A DNA stretch of 8,725 bases from Candidatus Neomicrothrix sp. UBA2110. GTDB lineage: Bacteria > Actinomycetota > Acidimicrobiia > Acidimicrobiales > Poriferisodalaceae. This document shows positions 1 through 6,391 of this stretch, piece after piece; position 1 is the stretch's first letter, and the number at the start of each line of letters is the position of its first letter. The stretch is from positions 1 through 8,725 of the forward strand of contig DCYM01000076.1 in NCBI GenBank assembly GCA_002331465.1, written 5' to 3'. The notes below the pieces were generated by a model, which saw only the letters and a list, made by a program, of their open reading frames with translations, had not been told where the DNA came from and ran no database searches. Both the position numbers and the translations under genes were made by a program.

Positions 1-864
1 GATGACACCCCAATCGAAGCAAACATGGTCTCTAAGGCAATCGAACGTGCCCAAAACACCGTTGAACAAAAAAACGCAGAAGTCCGAAAGAACGTTCTTA
101 AGTACGACGAGGTTATGAACGAACAGCGCAAAGTGATTTATGCCCGTCGTGCCCAAATCCTCGATGGAGCCGACCTTCGCGAAGAGTCGTTGGGCTATGT
201 CGAAGCAGCAATTGGGCACGTAGTCGACCAATTCTGTGTGGAGGAATCGGCCTCGGAGTGGGACCTCGAAGCGTTGCACGCCGAAACGTCCGGATACTGG
301 CCCACCGAACTTGACCTCAACGAAATGGCGAAAATCAAGGACGCGGCAACTCTCGAGCAAGTCATGGTGGACGACGCGACTCGGTACTTCGAACTCAGAG
401 AAGCTGAACTGGGTGCGTCAACGATGCGAGAAGTGGAACGCCAAGTACTTCTTCGAATCGTTGACCAACGATGGCAAGCGCATCTGTATGAAATGGATTA
501 TTTGCGCGAGGGTATCCATCTGAGAGGTATCGGCCAAAAAGACCCCGTATCCGAATGGCAACGCGAAGGATTTGACATGTTTTCTTCGATGTTGGAATCG
601 GTGTACAGGGATTTCGTGAAGTACGCGATGCATGCAGAGGTGATAACGGCGGAAGAACAAAACGGCCGTCTTGACCGAGTGAGCTACTCGAGTTCAGAAA
701 ATCCGGCAAAGTTGGCATCGGTAGGAGCACCTCCCAAGCCAGCACCTGCGGTCCCAACTGCCAAGCAAACCCAGGTAGTGAAAACCGACGAAGAGAAGAT
801 TGGGCGTAATGACGCTTGTCACTGTGGATCCGGCAAAAAGTTCAAACATTGCCACGGCCGATGA
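1..864 (+). CDS. secA: SecA preprotein translocase ATPase, C-terminal part (5' end outside window)
   Basis: SecA is the cytosolic ATPase motor that pushes unfolded preproteins through the SecYEG channel. The window opens inside the gene; the frame is open from base 1 (DDTPIEANMVSKAIERAQ), so the internal ATG at 25 is not the start. The 287 visible residues cover the helical scaffold and wing region. An EQKNAEVRKNVLKYDEVMN segment and a block around WQAHLYEMDYLREGIHLRGIGQ are classic SecA sequence. A Pro/Ala/Lys-rich linker follows. The fragment ends in a SEC-C zinc motif: C273, C275, C284 and H285 of the fragment in CHCGSGKKFKHCHGR. In the family this motif binds zinc and contacts SecB or the ribosome. 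The nucleotide-binding domains lie upstream, out of view. The TGA stop is 15 bases before prfB, so co-transcription is likely. Identification is very secure. Confidence 0.97.
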   Translation, partial: DDTPIEANMVSKAIERAQNTVEQKNAEVRKNVLKYDEVMNEQRKVIYARRAQILDGADLREESLGYVEAAIGHVVDQFCVEESASEWDLEALHAETSGYWPTELDLNEMAKIKDAATLEQVMVDDATRYFELREAELGASTMREVERQVLLRIVDQRWQAHLYEMDYLREGIHLRGIGQKDPVSEWQREGFDMFSSMLESVYRDFVKYAMHAEVITAEEQNGRLDRVSYSSSENPAKLASVGAPPKPAPAVPTAKQTQVVKTDEEKIGRNDACHCGSGKKFKHCHGR

Positions 865-887
865 GCATCAAGGTTTCCAATGCGTGA
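861..887 (+). other. Eight-codon micro-ORF bridging secA and prfB (possible leader peptide)
   Basis: The bases ATGA at 861-864 hold both the start of this frame and the secA stop. It reads MSIKVSNA and ends in TGA at 885-887, five bases inside prfB (start 880), in a different frame. A ribosome ending on secA could therefore restart here and terminate on a UGA codon next to the prfB start. UGA is one of the two codons recognised by release factor 2, so a feedback role is conceivable. The frame is short enough to arise by chance. Its existence is seen in the sequence; translation and function are inference. Confidence 0.25.
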
Positions 888-1995
888 TAACTCTTCGACT
901 CTCGAAGAACTTGGACGGCGCGTAACCGAAGCCCACACTTACCTCAGGATTGATCAAGCTCGCGAAGAAATGACCCAATTGGAGTCGCGTGCCGCAAGTC
1001 CTGACCTTTGGAATGACCAAGAAGAGGCGCGAAAAATCACTGGCCGTCTTGCCAACGTGCGTGACGACATTGAACGCTGGGAAAAAGTAAGAAATGAGGT
1101 AGATGACGCGACCACTCTTGATTTACTTGCCCGCGAAGAGGGAGATGAATCGTTAACTGAGGAAATTGACATTGCGATTTCTTCCATCTCAAATCAACTC
1201 GACGACATTGAATTGCTGGCGTTATTCAATGGCGAACACGACGAAAATGACGCGGTGTGTGAAGTCCACTCGGGAGCAGGAGGAACGGACGCGTGCGACT
1301 GGGCGGAAATGGTGCTCCGTATGTACCTCAGATGGGCAGAACGCAAAGGCTTCGGGGTAGAAATTCAAGAAGCAACTGATGGCGGCGAGGCAGGAATTAG
1401 CTCAGCCACATTTATCGTTAAAGGGCGGTTCGCTTTCGGGTTCTTGCGGGCTGAGCGGGGAGTGCATCGGCTCGTCAGGATTTCGCCATTTGATGCCCAA
1501 GCCCGCCGCCACACTGCCTTTTGTTCCCTTTCCGTTGTCCCATTTTTTGATGAGGTTTCGGATGAGGTGATTATCGATGAGAAGGACCTCCGAATTGACA
1601 CCTATCGATCTTCGGGAGCGGGCGGACAACATGTGAATGTCACGGACTCAGCGGTGCGCATCACCCACCTTCCTACCGGCACAGTGGTCGCCTGTCAGAA
1701 CGAACGAAGCCAACACCAAAACAAGGACCGGGCAATGCAAATGCTCGCTGCCAAACTCGCGGACCTACAACGCCGAGAACGCGAAGCCGAACTGAACGCG
1801 CTTGCCGGCGAGCAACGTGACGTTGCCTGGGGTAACCAAATTCGTTCATATGTACTCCACCCCTACCAACAAGTTAAAGATCTCAGATCTAACCTCGAAC
1901 TCGGCAACATCGAAGCGGTATTAGACGGCGATTTGGACCCTCTGATGGAAGCGTTCCTTCAATGGCAACGGAGTCAACGCGATTCGGCGTCTTAG
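880..1995 (+). CDS. prfB: Peptide chain release factor 2 (RF2)
   Basis: RF2 recognises UAA and UGA stop codons on the ribosome and triggers hydrolysis of the finished peptide from tRNA. The 371-residue product is full length for the family. The N-terminal helical domain includes the RF2-type block around SPDLWND (40-45). The stop-codon-reading tripeptide SPF is at 202-204, in GVHRLVRISPFDAQARRHT, and distinguishes RF2 from RF1 (PxT). The catalytic GGQ loop is at 248-250, in SSGAGGQHVN. The C-terminal block QIRSYVLHPYQQVKDLR is also typical. Many bacterial prfB genes need a +1 frameshift at an early CTT-TGA site; here the frame is continuous and no such site is present near codons 20-30. The ATG at 880 has an AAGG at 870-873, six bases upstream. 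The gene ends in TAG, which RF1 rather than RF2 reads. It follows secA closely and precedes ftsEX, an arrangement common in Actinobacteria. Confidence 0.97.
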   Translation: MRDNSSTLEELGRRVTEAHTYLRIDQAREEMTQLESRAASPDLWNDQEEARKITGRLANVRDDIERWEKVRNEVDDATTLDLLAREEGDESLTEEIDIAISSISNQLDDIELLALFNGEHDENDAVCEVHSGAGGTDACDWAEMVLRMYLRWAERKGFGVEIQEATDGGEAGISSATFIVKGRFAFGFLRAERGVHRLVRISPFDAQARRHTAFCSLSVVPFFDEVSDEVIIDEKDLRIDTYRSSGAGGQHVNVTDSAVRITHLPTGTVVACQNERSQHQNKDRAMQMLAAKLADLQRREREAELNALAGEQRDVAWGNQIRSYVLHPYQQVKDLRSNLELGNIEAVLDGDLDPLMEAFLQWQRSQRDSAS

Positions 1996-2044
1996 ACACC
2001 TCGACCCCACGAAGCGCTGACGCTACCAACAGCGGATCCTGCCG

Positions 2045-2050
2045 TACTCT
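2045..2050 (+). promoter_or_regulatory. Weak -10-like hexamer upstream of ftsE
   Basis: TACTCT fits the loose TAnnnT pattern of an actinobacterial -10 box and lies 51 bases before the ftsE ATG, in the only sizeable gap of the left block. I found no good -35 partner at 16-18 bases, so this is a weak suggestion that ftsEX may have its own promoter in addition to read-through from prfB. Confidence 0.2.
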
Positions 2051-2066
2051 AGGGGTATCCCTCCTC

Positions 2067-2082
2067 AGCCAAGTAACTGGCT
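2067..2082 (+). other. Small inverted repeat in the prfB-ftsE gap
   Basis: AGCCA and TGGCT form a 5-base-pair stem around a six-base loop (AGTAAC), ending 18 bases before the ftsE start. A shorter imperfect repeat (AGGG-GTAT-CCCT) sits just before it at 2051-2062. Neither is followed by a run of T, so they do not look like an intrinsic terminator. They could be a leader structure or chance. Confidence 0.2.
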
Positions 2083-2100
2083 TCAACGACCCTGGTTCCG

Positions 2101-2778
2101 ATGATCCGCCTCGACAATGTCACCAAGATTTACAAAGGCGAGACCCGAGCTGTTGACGGGGTGAGCCTTGACATCAAAAAAGGGGAATTCGTCTTCCTTG
2201 TGGGTGAATCAGGATCCGGGAAATCGACGATGCTGCGATTGGTCACGGCAGAAGAACCCGCCACCACCGGCCAAGTACATGTAGCGGGTAAAGATCTCTC
2301 GCGGATTAGTTCCGGGCGCGTCCCTTACCTCCGTCGAAACATCGGTTCAGTTTTCCAAGACTTCAAATTGCTGCCCCAAAAAACCGTCTACGAGAACGTT
2401 GCATTTGCCCTGCAAGTGATCGGGCGTCCAAAAAATATTGTCACAACGCAAGTTCCCGCGATTCTTGACCTCGTCGGACTTTCCCACAAGCAGAAAAGTT
2501 TTCCTGACGAACTGTCAGGGGGCGAACAACAACGCGTGTCGATAGCTCGGGCGTTTGTGAACCGCCCATTGATTCTTCTTGCCGATGAACCCACCGGCAA
2601 CCTTGATCCGAACACTGCCCAAGAAATTATGCGGCTGCTTGATCGAATTAACGGGACGGGCACCACCGTCGTGATGGCGACTCACGACCAAACCATCGTC
2701 GATCAAATGCGGCGAAGGGTTGTTGCGCTTCACGCCGGTCAAGTGGTTCGCGATGAACAACATGGAGTGTACGAGTAG
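2101..2778 (+). CDS. ftsE: Cell division ATP-binding protein FtsE
   Basis: FtsE is the cytoplasmic ATPase of the FtsEX complex. It acts at the division site and transmits ATP-driven changes through FtsX to peptidoglycan hydrolases outside the membrane. The 225 residues match the family length. All ABC motifs are visible: Walker A GESGSGKST (35-43), Q-loop Q86 in FQDFKLLP, signature LSGGEQ (138-143), Walker B LILLADEP (157-164), D-loop GNLD (166-169) and switch His195 in ATHD. The FQDFKLL and opening MIRLDNVTKIY segments point to FtsE rather than another ABC importer or exporter. The adjacent ftsX confirms it. No Shine-Dalgarno sequence is visible before the ATG at 2101 and no other in-frame start is close, so the start rests on family similarity. 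The TAG stop is two bases before ftsX, indicating tight translational coupling. Confidence 0.96.
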   Translation: MIRLDNVTKIYKGETRAVDGVSLDIKKGEFVFLVGESGSGKSTMLRLVTAEEPATTGQVHVAGKDLSRISSGRVPYLRRNIGSVFQDFKLLPQKTVYENVAFALQVIGRPKNIVTTQVPAILDLVGLSHKQKSFPDELSGGEQQRVSIARAFVNRPLILLADEPTGNLDPNTAQEIMRLLDRINGTGTTVVMATHDQTIVDQMRRRVVALHAGQVVRDEQHGVYE

Positions 2779-2780
2779 TC

Positions 2781-3686
2781 GTGGCTGGGTTCTTAGGCCG
2801 AACCGGCTACTTCGTTCATGAAACTTGGATCAATATACGTCGCAACCTCACCTTGACTGTCGCAGCGATCTTGACGGTCGCTGTTGGCGTCATGCTTGTG
2901 GGGCTGGGGCTGATGGCCCGATATGCCAGCACAAACGCGCTGGGACGTTGGCAAGGCGGGGTGCAATTCGAGATTTTTCTCGAACCAAGCATCGCTGGCG
3001 GCCAAATTGACGCGCTTGGCCAAGAACTTAGAAACCATCCCGACATCGAACGAATTCAATACATCACCAAAGGCCAGGCATTCGAATTACTCGAAGAGAT
3101 GCTGGTCGATGAACCAGAACTGTTAGCCGAAGTTTCGATCGAAAGCTTGCCGTCTTCATATCGAGTTGTTCCAAGGTTCGCCGAGGGAGAACTCATTGAG
3201 TCCCTGGCTGCTCAATTTCGACAACGCCCAGGTGTCTACTCGGTAGAGACAGGAAGGCAACAAGTTGACGCGATCAGAGAGTGGTTTAACTCATTTAGGT
3301 GGATTGTTTTACTGATGTCGATCGTGCTCGCAGCTGCGAGCACGATGCTGATCTTCAACATGATTCGAGTAGCAATGTTTGCTCGCCGACGCGAGATCGA
3401 AGTGATGAAACTCGTCGGCGCAACAAACAGTTTTATTCGACTCCCTTTCATTTTGGAAGGCATGTTGCACGGTTTGGCAGGCGGGATTGTAGGTGCTGTG
3501 GCCGCAGGGGTACTCCGAAACCACGTTGAAGAACTCTTTGGGCGCTCAGAAATCTTGGCGTTCTTCCGTTCCTTCACCGTTACTTCAAGCCAATTCAACA
3601 CAGCAATCCTTGCGACCGTGATTATGGGCGTGGTCGTGGGCGCCTTGGGATCCGCCTTTGCTGCAGGCCGCTTCCTAGATGTCTAA
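2781..3686 (+). CDS. ftsX: Cell division membrane protein FtsX
   Basis: FtsX is the membrane partner of FtsE; its outer domain recruits and activates cell-wall hydrolases during septation. In actinobacteria the known partner type is a RipC-like NlpC/P60 endopeptidase. The 301-residue protein shows the family topology: a short cytoplasmic N-terminus with the EXWINIRRNL-type motif, membrane segment 1 at about 24-46, an extracellular domain at about 47-172, then segments at about 173-197, 220-245 and 274-297. The cytoplasmic coupling block RRREIEVMKLVGATNSFIR (202-220) is diagnostic of FtsX. The start is GTG at 2781, two bases after the ftsE stop; a GGAG lies at 2764-2767, somewhat far upstream. 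The codons for residues 181-189, in membrane segment 2, contain a perfect 26-base palindrome (listed separately). No wall hydrolase gene lies in the window. The TAA stop lies inside the start of the next gene. Confidence 0.96.
   Translation: MAGFLGRTGYFVHETWINIRRNLTLTVAAILTVAVGVMLVGLGLMARYASTNALGRWQGGVQFEIFLEPSIAGGQIDALGQELRNHPDIERIQYITKGQAFELLEEMLVDEPELLAEVSIESLPSSYRVVPRFAEGELIESLAAQFRQRPGVYSVETGRQQVDAIREWFNSFRWIVLLMSIVLAAASTMLIFNMIRVAMFARRREIEVMKLVGATNSFIRLPFILEGMLHGLAGGIVGAVAAGVLRNHVEELFGRSEILAFFRSFTVTSSQFNTAILATVIMGVVVGALGSAFAAGRFLDV
3321..3346. repeat. Perfect 26-base palindrome inside ftsX
   Basis: The 13-base arm ATCGTGCTCGCAG is followed at once by its exact reverse complement CTGCGAGCACGAT, ending at base 3346. 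As RNA it would fold into an 11-pair stem closed by an AGCU loop; as DNA it is a two-fold symmetric site. It starts on a codon boundary and encodes IVLAAASTM of membrane segment 2. A perfect 13-base arm with no spacer is not expected by chance in a window this size (about 1 in 10,000 under equal base use). Its function is unknown: a transcript structure, a protein-binding site or coincidence of codon choice. Confidence 0.9.
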
Positions 3687-4071
3687 ACAGTGCAGAGTCG
3701 TTGACGAGGTTTTCTGTTACGGCACCCTGCTTCCCGGCGAACAGCGTTGGCCCTTTCTTGCACCCTTTGTCCTCGGACACGAACCCGATCAGGTCAGCGG
3801 ACGCCTTTATGACACGGGTCTGGGATACCCCGCGGCGTTATTTGATCGCGTCGGCATCATCCACGGCGTCCGTTTCCGATTGGAGTCGAAACGCCTTTCT
3901 GAGGCGTTAACGCTGCTCGATGAGATCGAAGGCGCAGTCGAGGGTCTGTATCACCGAGTCTTTCTCGTAACTGCAATGGGGTTTGGTGTCCACGCGTACC
4001 AATACGGTGGTGATCTTACGGGGCTCATCGATTTGCCCAATGGGAATTGGCTCACTCATCAGCGAAGCTAG
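3679..4071 (+). CDS. Gamma-glutamylcyclotransferase-like (GGCT/AIG2 fold) protein
   Basis: Members of this fold release 5-oxoproline from gamma-glutamyl amino acids, peptides or amines. The 130-residue protein carries the signature VFCYGTLLPGE (11-21), where YGTL forms the substrate-binding loop, then GRLYDTG (41-47) and a GYPAALF strand (49-55). LDEIEG at 80-85 is where the family's catalytic glutamate sits, most likely E84. The C-terminal GNW is typical, so the protein appears complete and soluble. The ATG at 3679 overlaps the ftsX stop by eight bases (ATGTCTAA) and there is no strong ribosome binding site, implying translation coupled to FtsX. The true substrate is unknown. Actinobacteria generally use mycothiol rather than glutathione, so a gamma-glutamyl peptide from wall turnover or an amine conjugate is possible, but this is inference. 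The fold is fairly sure; the activity is not. Confidence 0.8.
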   Translation: MSKQCRVVDEVFCYGTLLPGEQRWPFLAPFVLGHEPDQVSGRLYDTGLGYPAALFDRVGIIHGVRFRLESKRLSEALTLLDEIEGAVEGLYHRVFLVTAMGFGVHAYQYGGDLTGLIDLPNGNWLTHQRS

Positions 4072-4114
4072 TTGCAGCTATTGCCGCTATCGACAACTCT
4101 CTGGTGACTAGTTA

Positions 4115-4120
4115 AAAGGA
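4115..4120 (+). promoter_or_regulatory. Ribosome binding site of the crotonase gene
   Basis: AAAGGA lies five bases before the ATG at 4126 and is one of the clearest Shine-Dalgarno sequences in the window. It settles this start. It also suggests that the gene is translated independently of the upstream gene, from which it is separated by 54 bases with no recognisable terminator. Confidence 0.7.
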
Positions 4121-4125
4121 AACCG

Positions 4126-5028
4126 ATGCCCGAATTTGAAACGCTCCGTTATGAAATTGAGGACCAGGTCCTCCTGTTGACCATGAACCGACCGGAGCGG
4201 TTGAATGCGTTCAACAGCCAAATGCAGCGCGAATTTCTCGAAGCGCTTGACCACGCTGATACAGACGACGAAATTCGCGTAGTGATAGTCACCGGAGAAG
4301 GCCGCGGGTTCTGTGCCGGAGCCGACCTTTCAAAGGGTGCCGAGACATTTGATTACGACAACCAAGCTGAAGAGGCGAAAGCTGATCGGGCATCTAACGA
4401 AGGCCGACAAGAAGGCTCAAACGCCTGGCTTAGGGATGGCGGTGGACTTCTCTCTTTGCGTATATACGAATTCAACAAGCCCATAATCGCCGCGATAAAC
4501 GGACCTGCGGTGGGAGTAGGGGTCACTCTGACTCTCCCAATGGACATACGGATTGCTTCGACCCAGGCGCGTATCGGCTTCGTATTCAGTCGTCGTGGAA
4601 TCGTTCCTGAAGCCTGCTCTTCTTATTTCTTGCCGAGGGTAGTTGGAGTAAGTAAGGCCCTTGAGTGGGCTTATAGCGGAAAGGTTTTTGATGCTGATGA
4701 GGCGCTGAGGGGCGGCCTTGTCCGAAGTGTTCACGAACCAGAAGATCTGCTCCCAACTGCGCGCGCGATCGCATCTGAAATCGCTGAAAACACTTCAGCG
4801 ATCTCTGTGACGATGATTCGTCACATGATGTGGCGAATGCTTGGCGCTGACCACCCGATGGAAGCCCATAAGGTGGATAGTCGAGGAATTTTCCATCTGG
4901 GACGGGGAGCGGACGCTCGCGAAGGTGTTGTGTCTTTCTTGGAGAAACGACCTGCCGACTTCACCATGAAAATCAGCGAGGATCTGCCCGAGTTCTTCCC
5001 TTGGTGGGACGAACGACACTTCGAGTGA
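4126..5028 (+). CDS. Enoyl-CoA hydratase/isomerase (crotonase) family protein
   Basis: This is a soluble acyl-CoA enzyme of the crotonase superfamily, likely acting in fatty-acid or related acyl-CoA metabolism. The oxyanion-hole segments are RGFCAGADLS (60-69) and AAINGPAVGVGVTLTLPMDIR (about 122-142). At 300 residues it is longer than the usual 260, mainly through a charged, helical insertion at about 72-108. Aligned by eye to rat mitochondrial crotonase, the two hydratase glutamates (E144, E164) are replaced by T and F (T134 and F154 here). Instead E162 lies in GIVPEACSS, resembling the PEGCSS segment of peroxisomal delta3,delta2-enoyl-CoA isomerases. Isomerisation is therefore more likely than hydration. 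The C-terminal LEKRPADF and the final FPWW block match a subfamily widespread in Actinobacteria. It is followed 34 bases later by the hydrolase gene on the same strand. The family is certain; the substrate is unknown. Confidence 0.92.
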   Translation: MPEFETLRYEIEDQVLLLTMNRPERLNAFNSQMQREFLEALDHADTDDEIRVVIVTGEGRGFCAGADLSKGAETFDYDNQAEEAKADRASNEGRQEGSNAWLRDGGGLLSLRIYEFNKPIIAAINGPAVGVGVTLTLPMDIRIASTQARIGFVFSRRGIVPEACSSYFLPRVVGVSKALEWAYSGKVFDADEALRGGLVRSVHEPEDLLPTARAIASEIAENTSAISVTMIRHMMWRMLGADHPMEAHKVDSRGIFHLGRGADAREGVVSFLEKRPADFTMKISEDLPEFFPWWDERHFE

Positions 5029-5062
5029 CGGGATCGCCAGTCGGGTCATCTACGGTGGCTCA

Positions 5063-6391
5063 ATGGCTGAACATGTTCTAGATCTCTCTGCGCGGTTCAT
5101 TGATACCGGTCGAGTTGATAGTCCGCCCAATCGGGTAACCCATGAGTTAAGCGAACTGGCGGAAGGGGTAGCACTCGTTGAGGCATTTAGTCACGTACTT
5201 GCAGTGGAAACCGATGATGGACTTGTCGCCTTTGACTCCAGCGGCCCCGGCAGCGGTGGTCGAGTGCTTGAGAGCCTGCGGCGGTGGAGTGACGCTCCAT
5301 TTCACTCCTTGGTGTACACCCATGGACACATAGACCATGTCGGGGGAAGCCATGCTTTCGCGAATGATGCGAAAAGTTCGGGATGTCCTCTTCCAAACGT
5401 CATTGGTCACGAGAATCTGATCCCTAGGTTGCAGCGTTACCGCGCTACTACTGGGTACAACAAAGTCATCAACGCCCGACAATTCGGTGGTTCGCCCGTG
5501 TCGATGGTCAGCGGAGCGGGCAGTGAACAACCGTTTGTTCCTGAAGGAACACTGGAGCCAGTGATTGAATACAGCAATACGATGACCACCGAGATTGGTG
5601 GCGTCGAATTCCAACTTCATCACGCATTGGGTGAAACCGATGATCACACATGGACGTGGATACCTCGTCACCAAATGATTTCGGCGGGGGACCAGTTCAT
5701 ATGGAACTTCCCGAATTGTGGTAACCCACAAAAAGTACAGAGATACCCAATGGAATGGGCAGCTTCGCTACGCGAAATGGCCGCCACAGACGTTGAACTC
5801 TTCGTTCCGGCCCATGGCTTACCCATTGCCGGTCATGACCGAATCGTTTCGTGTCTGAACACCGTGGCGTCAACTCTGGAAGAGCTAGTCGACGACGTTG
5901 TTTCAGCGATGAATTCTGGAGCTACCCTCAACGACATCGTCTTAGCGGTGACAGTCGACCCTGAAGTGCTCGAGTTGCCGTACCTGCGTCCCCTCTATGA
6001 CGAACCTGAATTCGTGATCCGAAACATCTGGCGCCTCTACGGCGGATGGTGGGATGGCAAACCGTCTCGATTAAAACCCGCATCCGATGTCGCGATAGCA
6101 GTTGAATTGGCTGAGCTCGCAGGTGGCGTTTCGATGCTCTCCGAACGCGCACGCGTGTTAGCGGAAAGCGGCGAACTGCGCGTTGCGTGCCATTTAATTG
6201 ACATGGCGGCGGACGCGGCACCTGACTCCACTGCCGTCCACGAAATTCGTGCCTGGATATATCTCACCCGTCGTGCTGCTGAATCCTCGTTGATGTCGAA
6301 GGGTATTTTTGAGTCAGCTGCCAATGAATCACGAGAGGCAGCTGGCCAAGAGTTCGAGCGTCGCCGGTCGATACTTTCCCTAGAGGAGTGA
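5063..6391 (+). CDS. MBL-fold metallo-hydrolase with alkyl-sulfatase dimerisation domain
   Basis: This is a probable zinc hydrolase related to SdsA1-type alkyl sulfatases, which split sulfate esters of alcohols. In the 442 residues, the metallo-beta-lactamase domain (about 30-260) contains THGHIDH (86-92), giving metal ligands H87, H89, D91 and H92. Further likely ligands are E191 in LGETDDHTW, D210 in SAGDQF and H251 in VPAHGLP. The following region has LPYLRPLYDEPEFVIRNIW (305-323) and RLYGGWWDG, the hallmark of the alkyl-sulfatase dimerisation domain. The C-terminal SCP2-like domain that SdsA1-type enzymes use to hold the alkyl chain is absent, so the protein is about 200 residues shorter than those enzymes. 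No signal peptide is visible, suggesting a cytoplasmic location. The ATG at 5063 is the only reasonable in-frame start, though its ribosome site is weak. The TGA stop overlaps the next gene. The fold is secure; sulfatase activity is unproven. Confidence 0.88.
   Translation: MAEHVLDLSARFIDTGRVDSPPNRVTHELSELAEGVALVEAFSHVLAVETDDGLVAFDSSGPGSGGRVLESLRRWSDAPFHSLVYTHGHIDHVGGSHAFANDAKSSGCPLPNVIGHENLIPRLQRYRATTGYNKVINARQFGGSPVSMVSGAGSEQPFVPEGTLEPVIEYSNTMTTEIGGVEFQLHHALGETDDHTWTWIPRHQMISAGDQFIWNFPNCGNPQKVQRYPMEWAASLREMAATDVELFVPAHGLPIAGHDRIVSCLNTVASTLEELVDDVVSAMNSGATLNDIVLAVTVDPEVLELPYLRPLYDEPEFVIRNIWRLYGGWWDGKPSRLKPASDVAIAVELAELAGGVSMLSERARVLAESGELRVACHLIDMAADAAPDSTAVHEIRAWIYLTRRAAESSLMSKGIFESAANESREAAGQEFERRRSILSLEE

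Noticed and set aside
88..99. 12-base palindrome AAGAACGTTCTT in secA
   Set aside because: About two perfect 12-base palindromes are expected by chance in this window, and it lies in a conserved SecA segment.
1545..1552. Run of six T before GA in prfB, considered as a -1 slippage site leading to UGA
   Set aside because: The heptamer is not an in-frame X-XXY-YYZ slippery site and there is no downstream structure; it simply encodes Phe-Phe-Asp.
1876..1896. Two tandem AGATCT sites flanked by GTTA and TAAC in prfB, forming an imperfect dyad
   Set aside because: It needs a two-base bulge to pair, lies in conserved RF2 coding sequence, and has no supporting context.
4072..4125. Gap between the GGCT-like gene and the crotonase gene, examined for a promoter or terminator
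   Set aside because: Only a GCTAT direct repeat and the ribosome binding site are visible; no hairpin with a T-run and no paired -35/-10 could be supported.
4780..4802. Inverted repeat ATCGCTGAA / TTCAGCGAT with a five-base loop inside the crotonase gene
   Set aside because: A 9-pair stem with a short loop is roughly what chance gives in about 9 kb, and it lies in ordinary coding sequence with no T-run. Not listed as a terminator.
5147..5731. Open frame of 194 codons on the - strand inside the hydrolase gene
   Set aside because: It lies wholly opposite the conserved metal-binding domain of the MBL-fold protein and has no recognisable motif.
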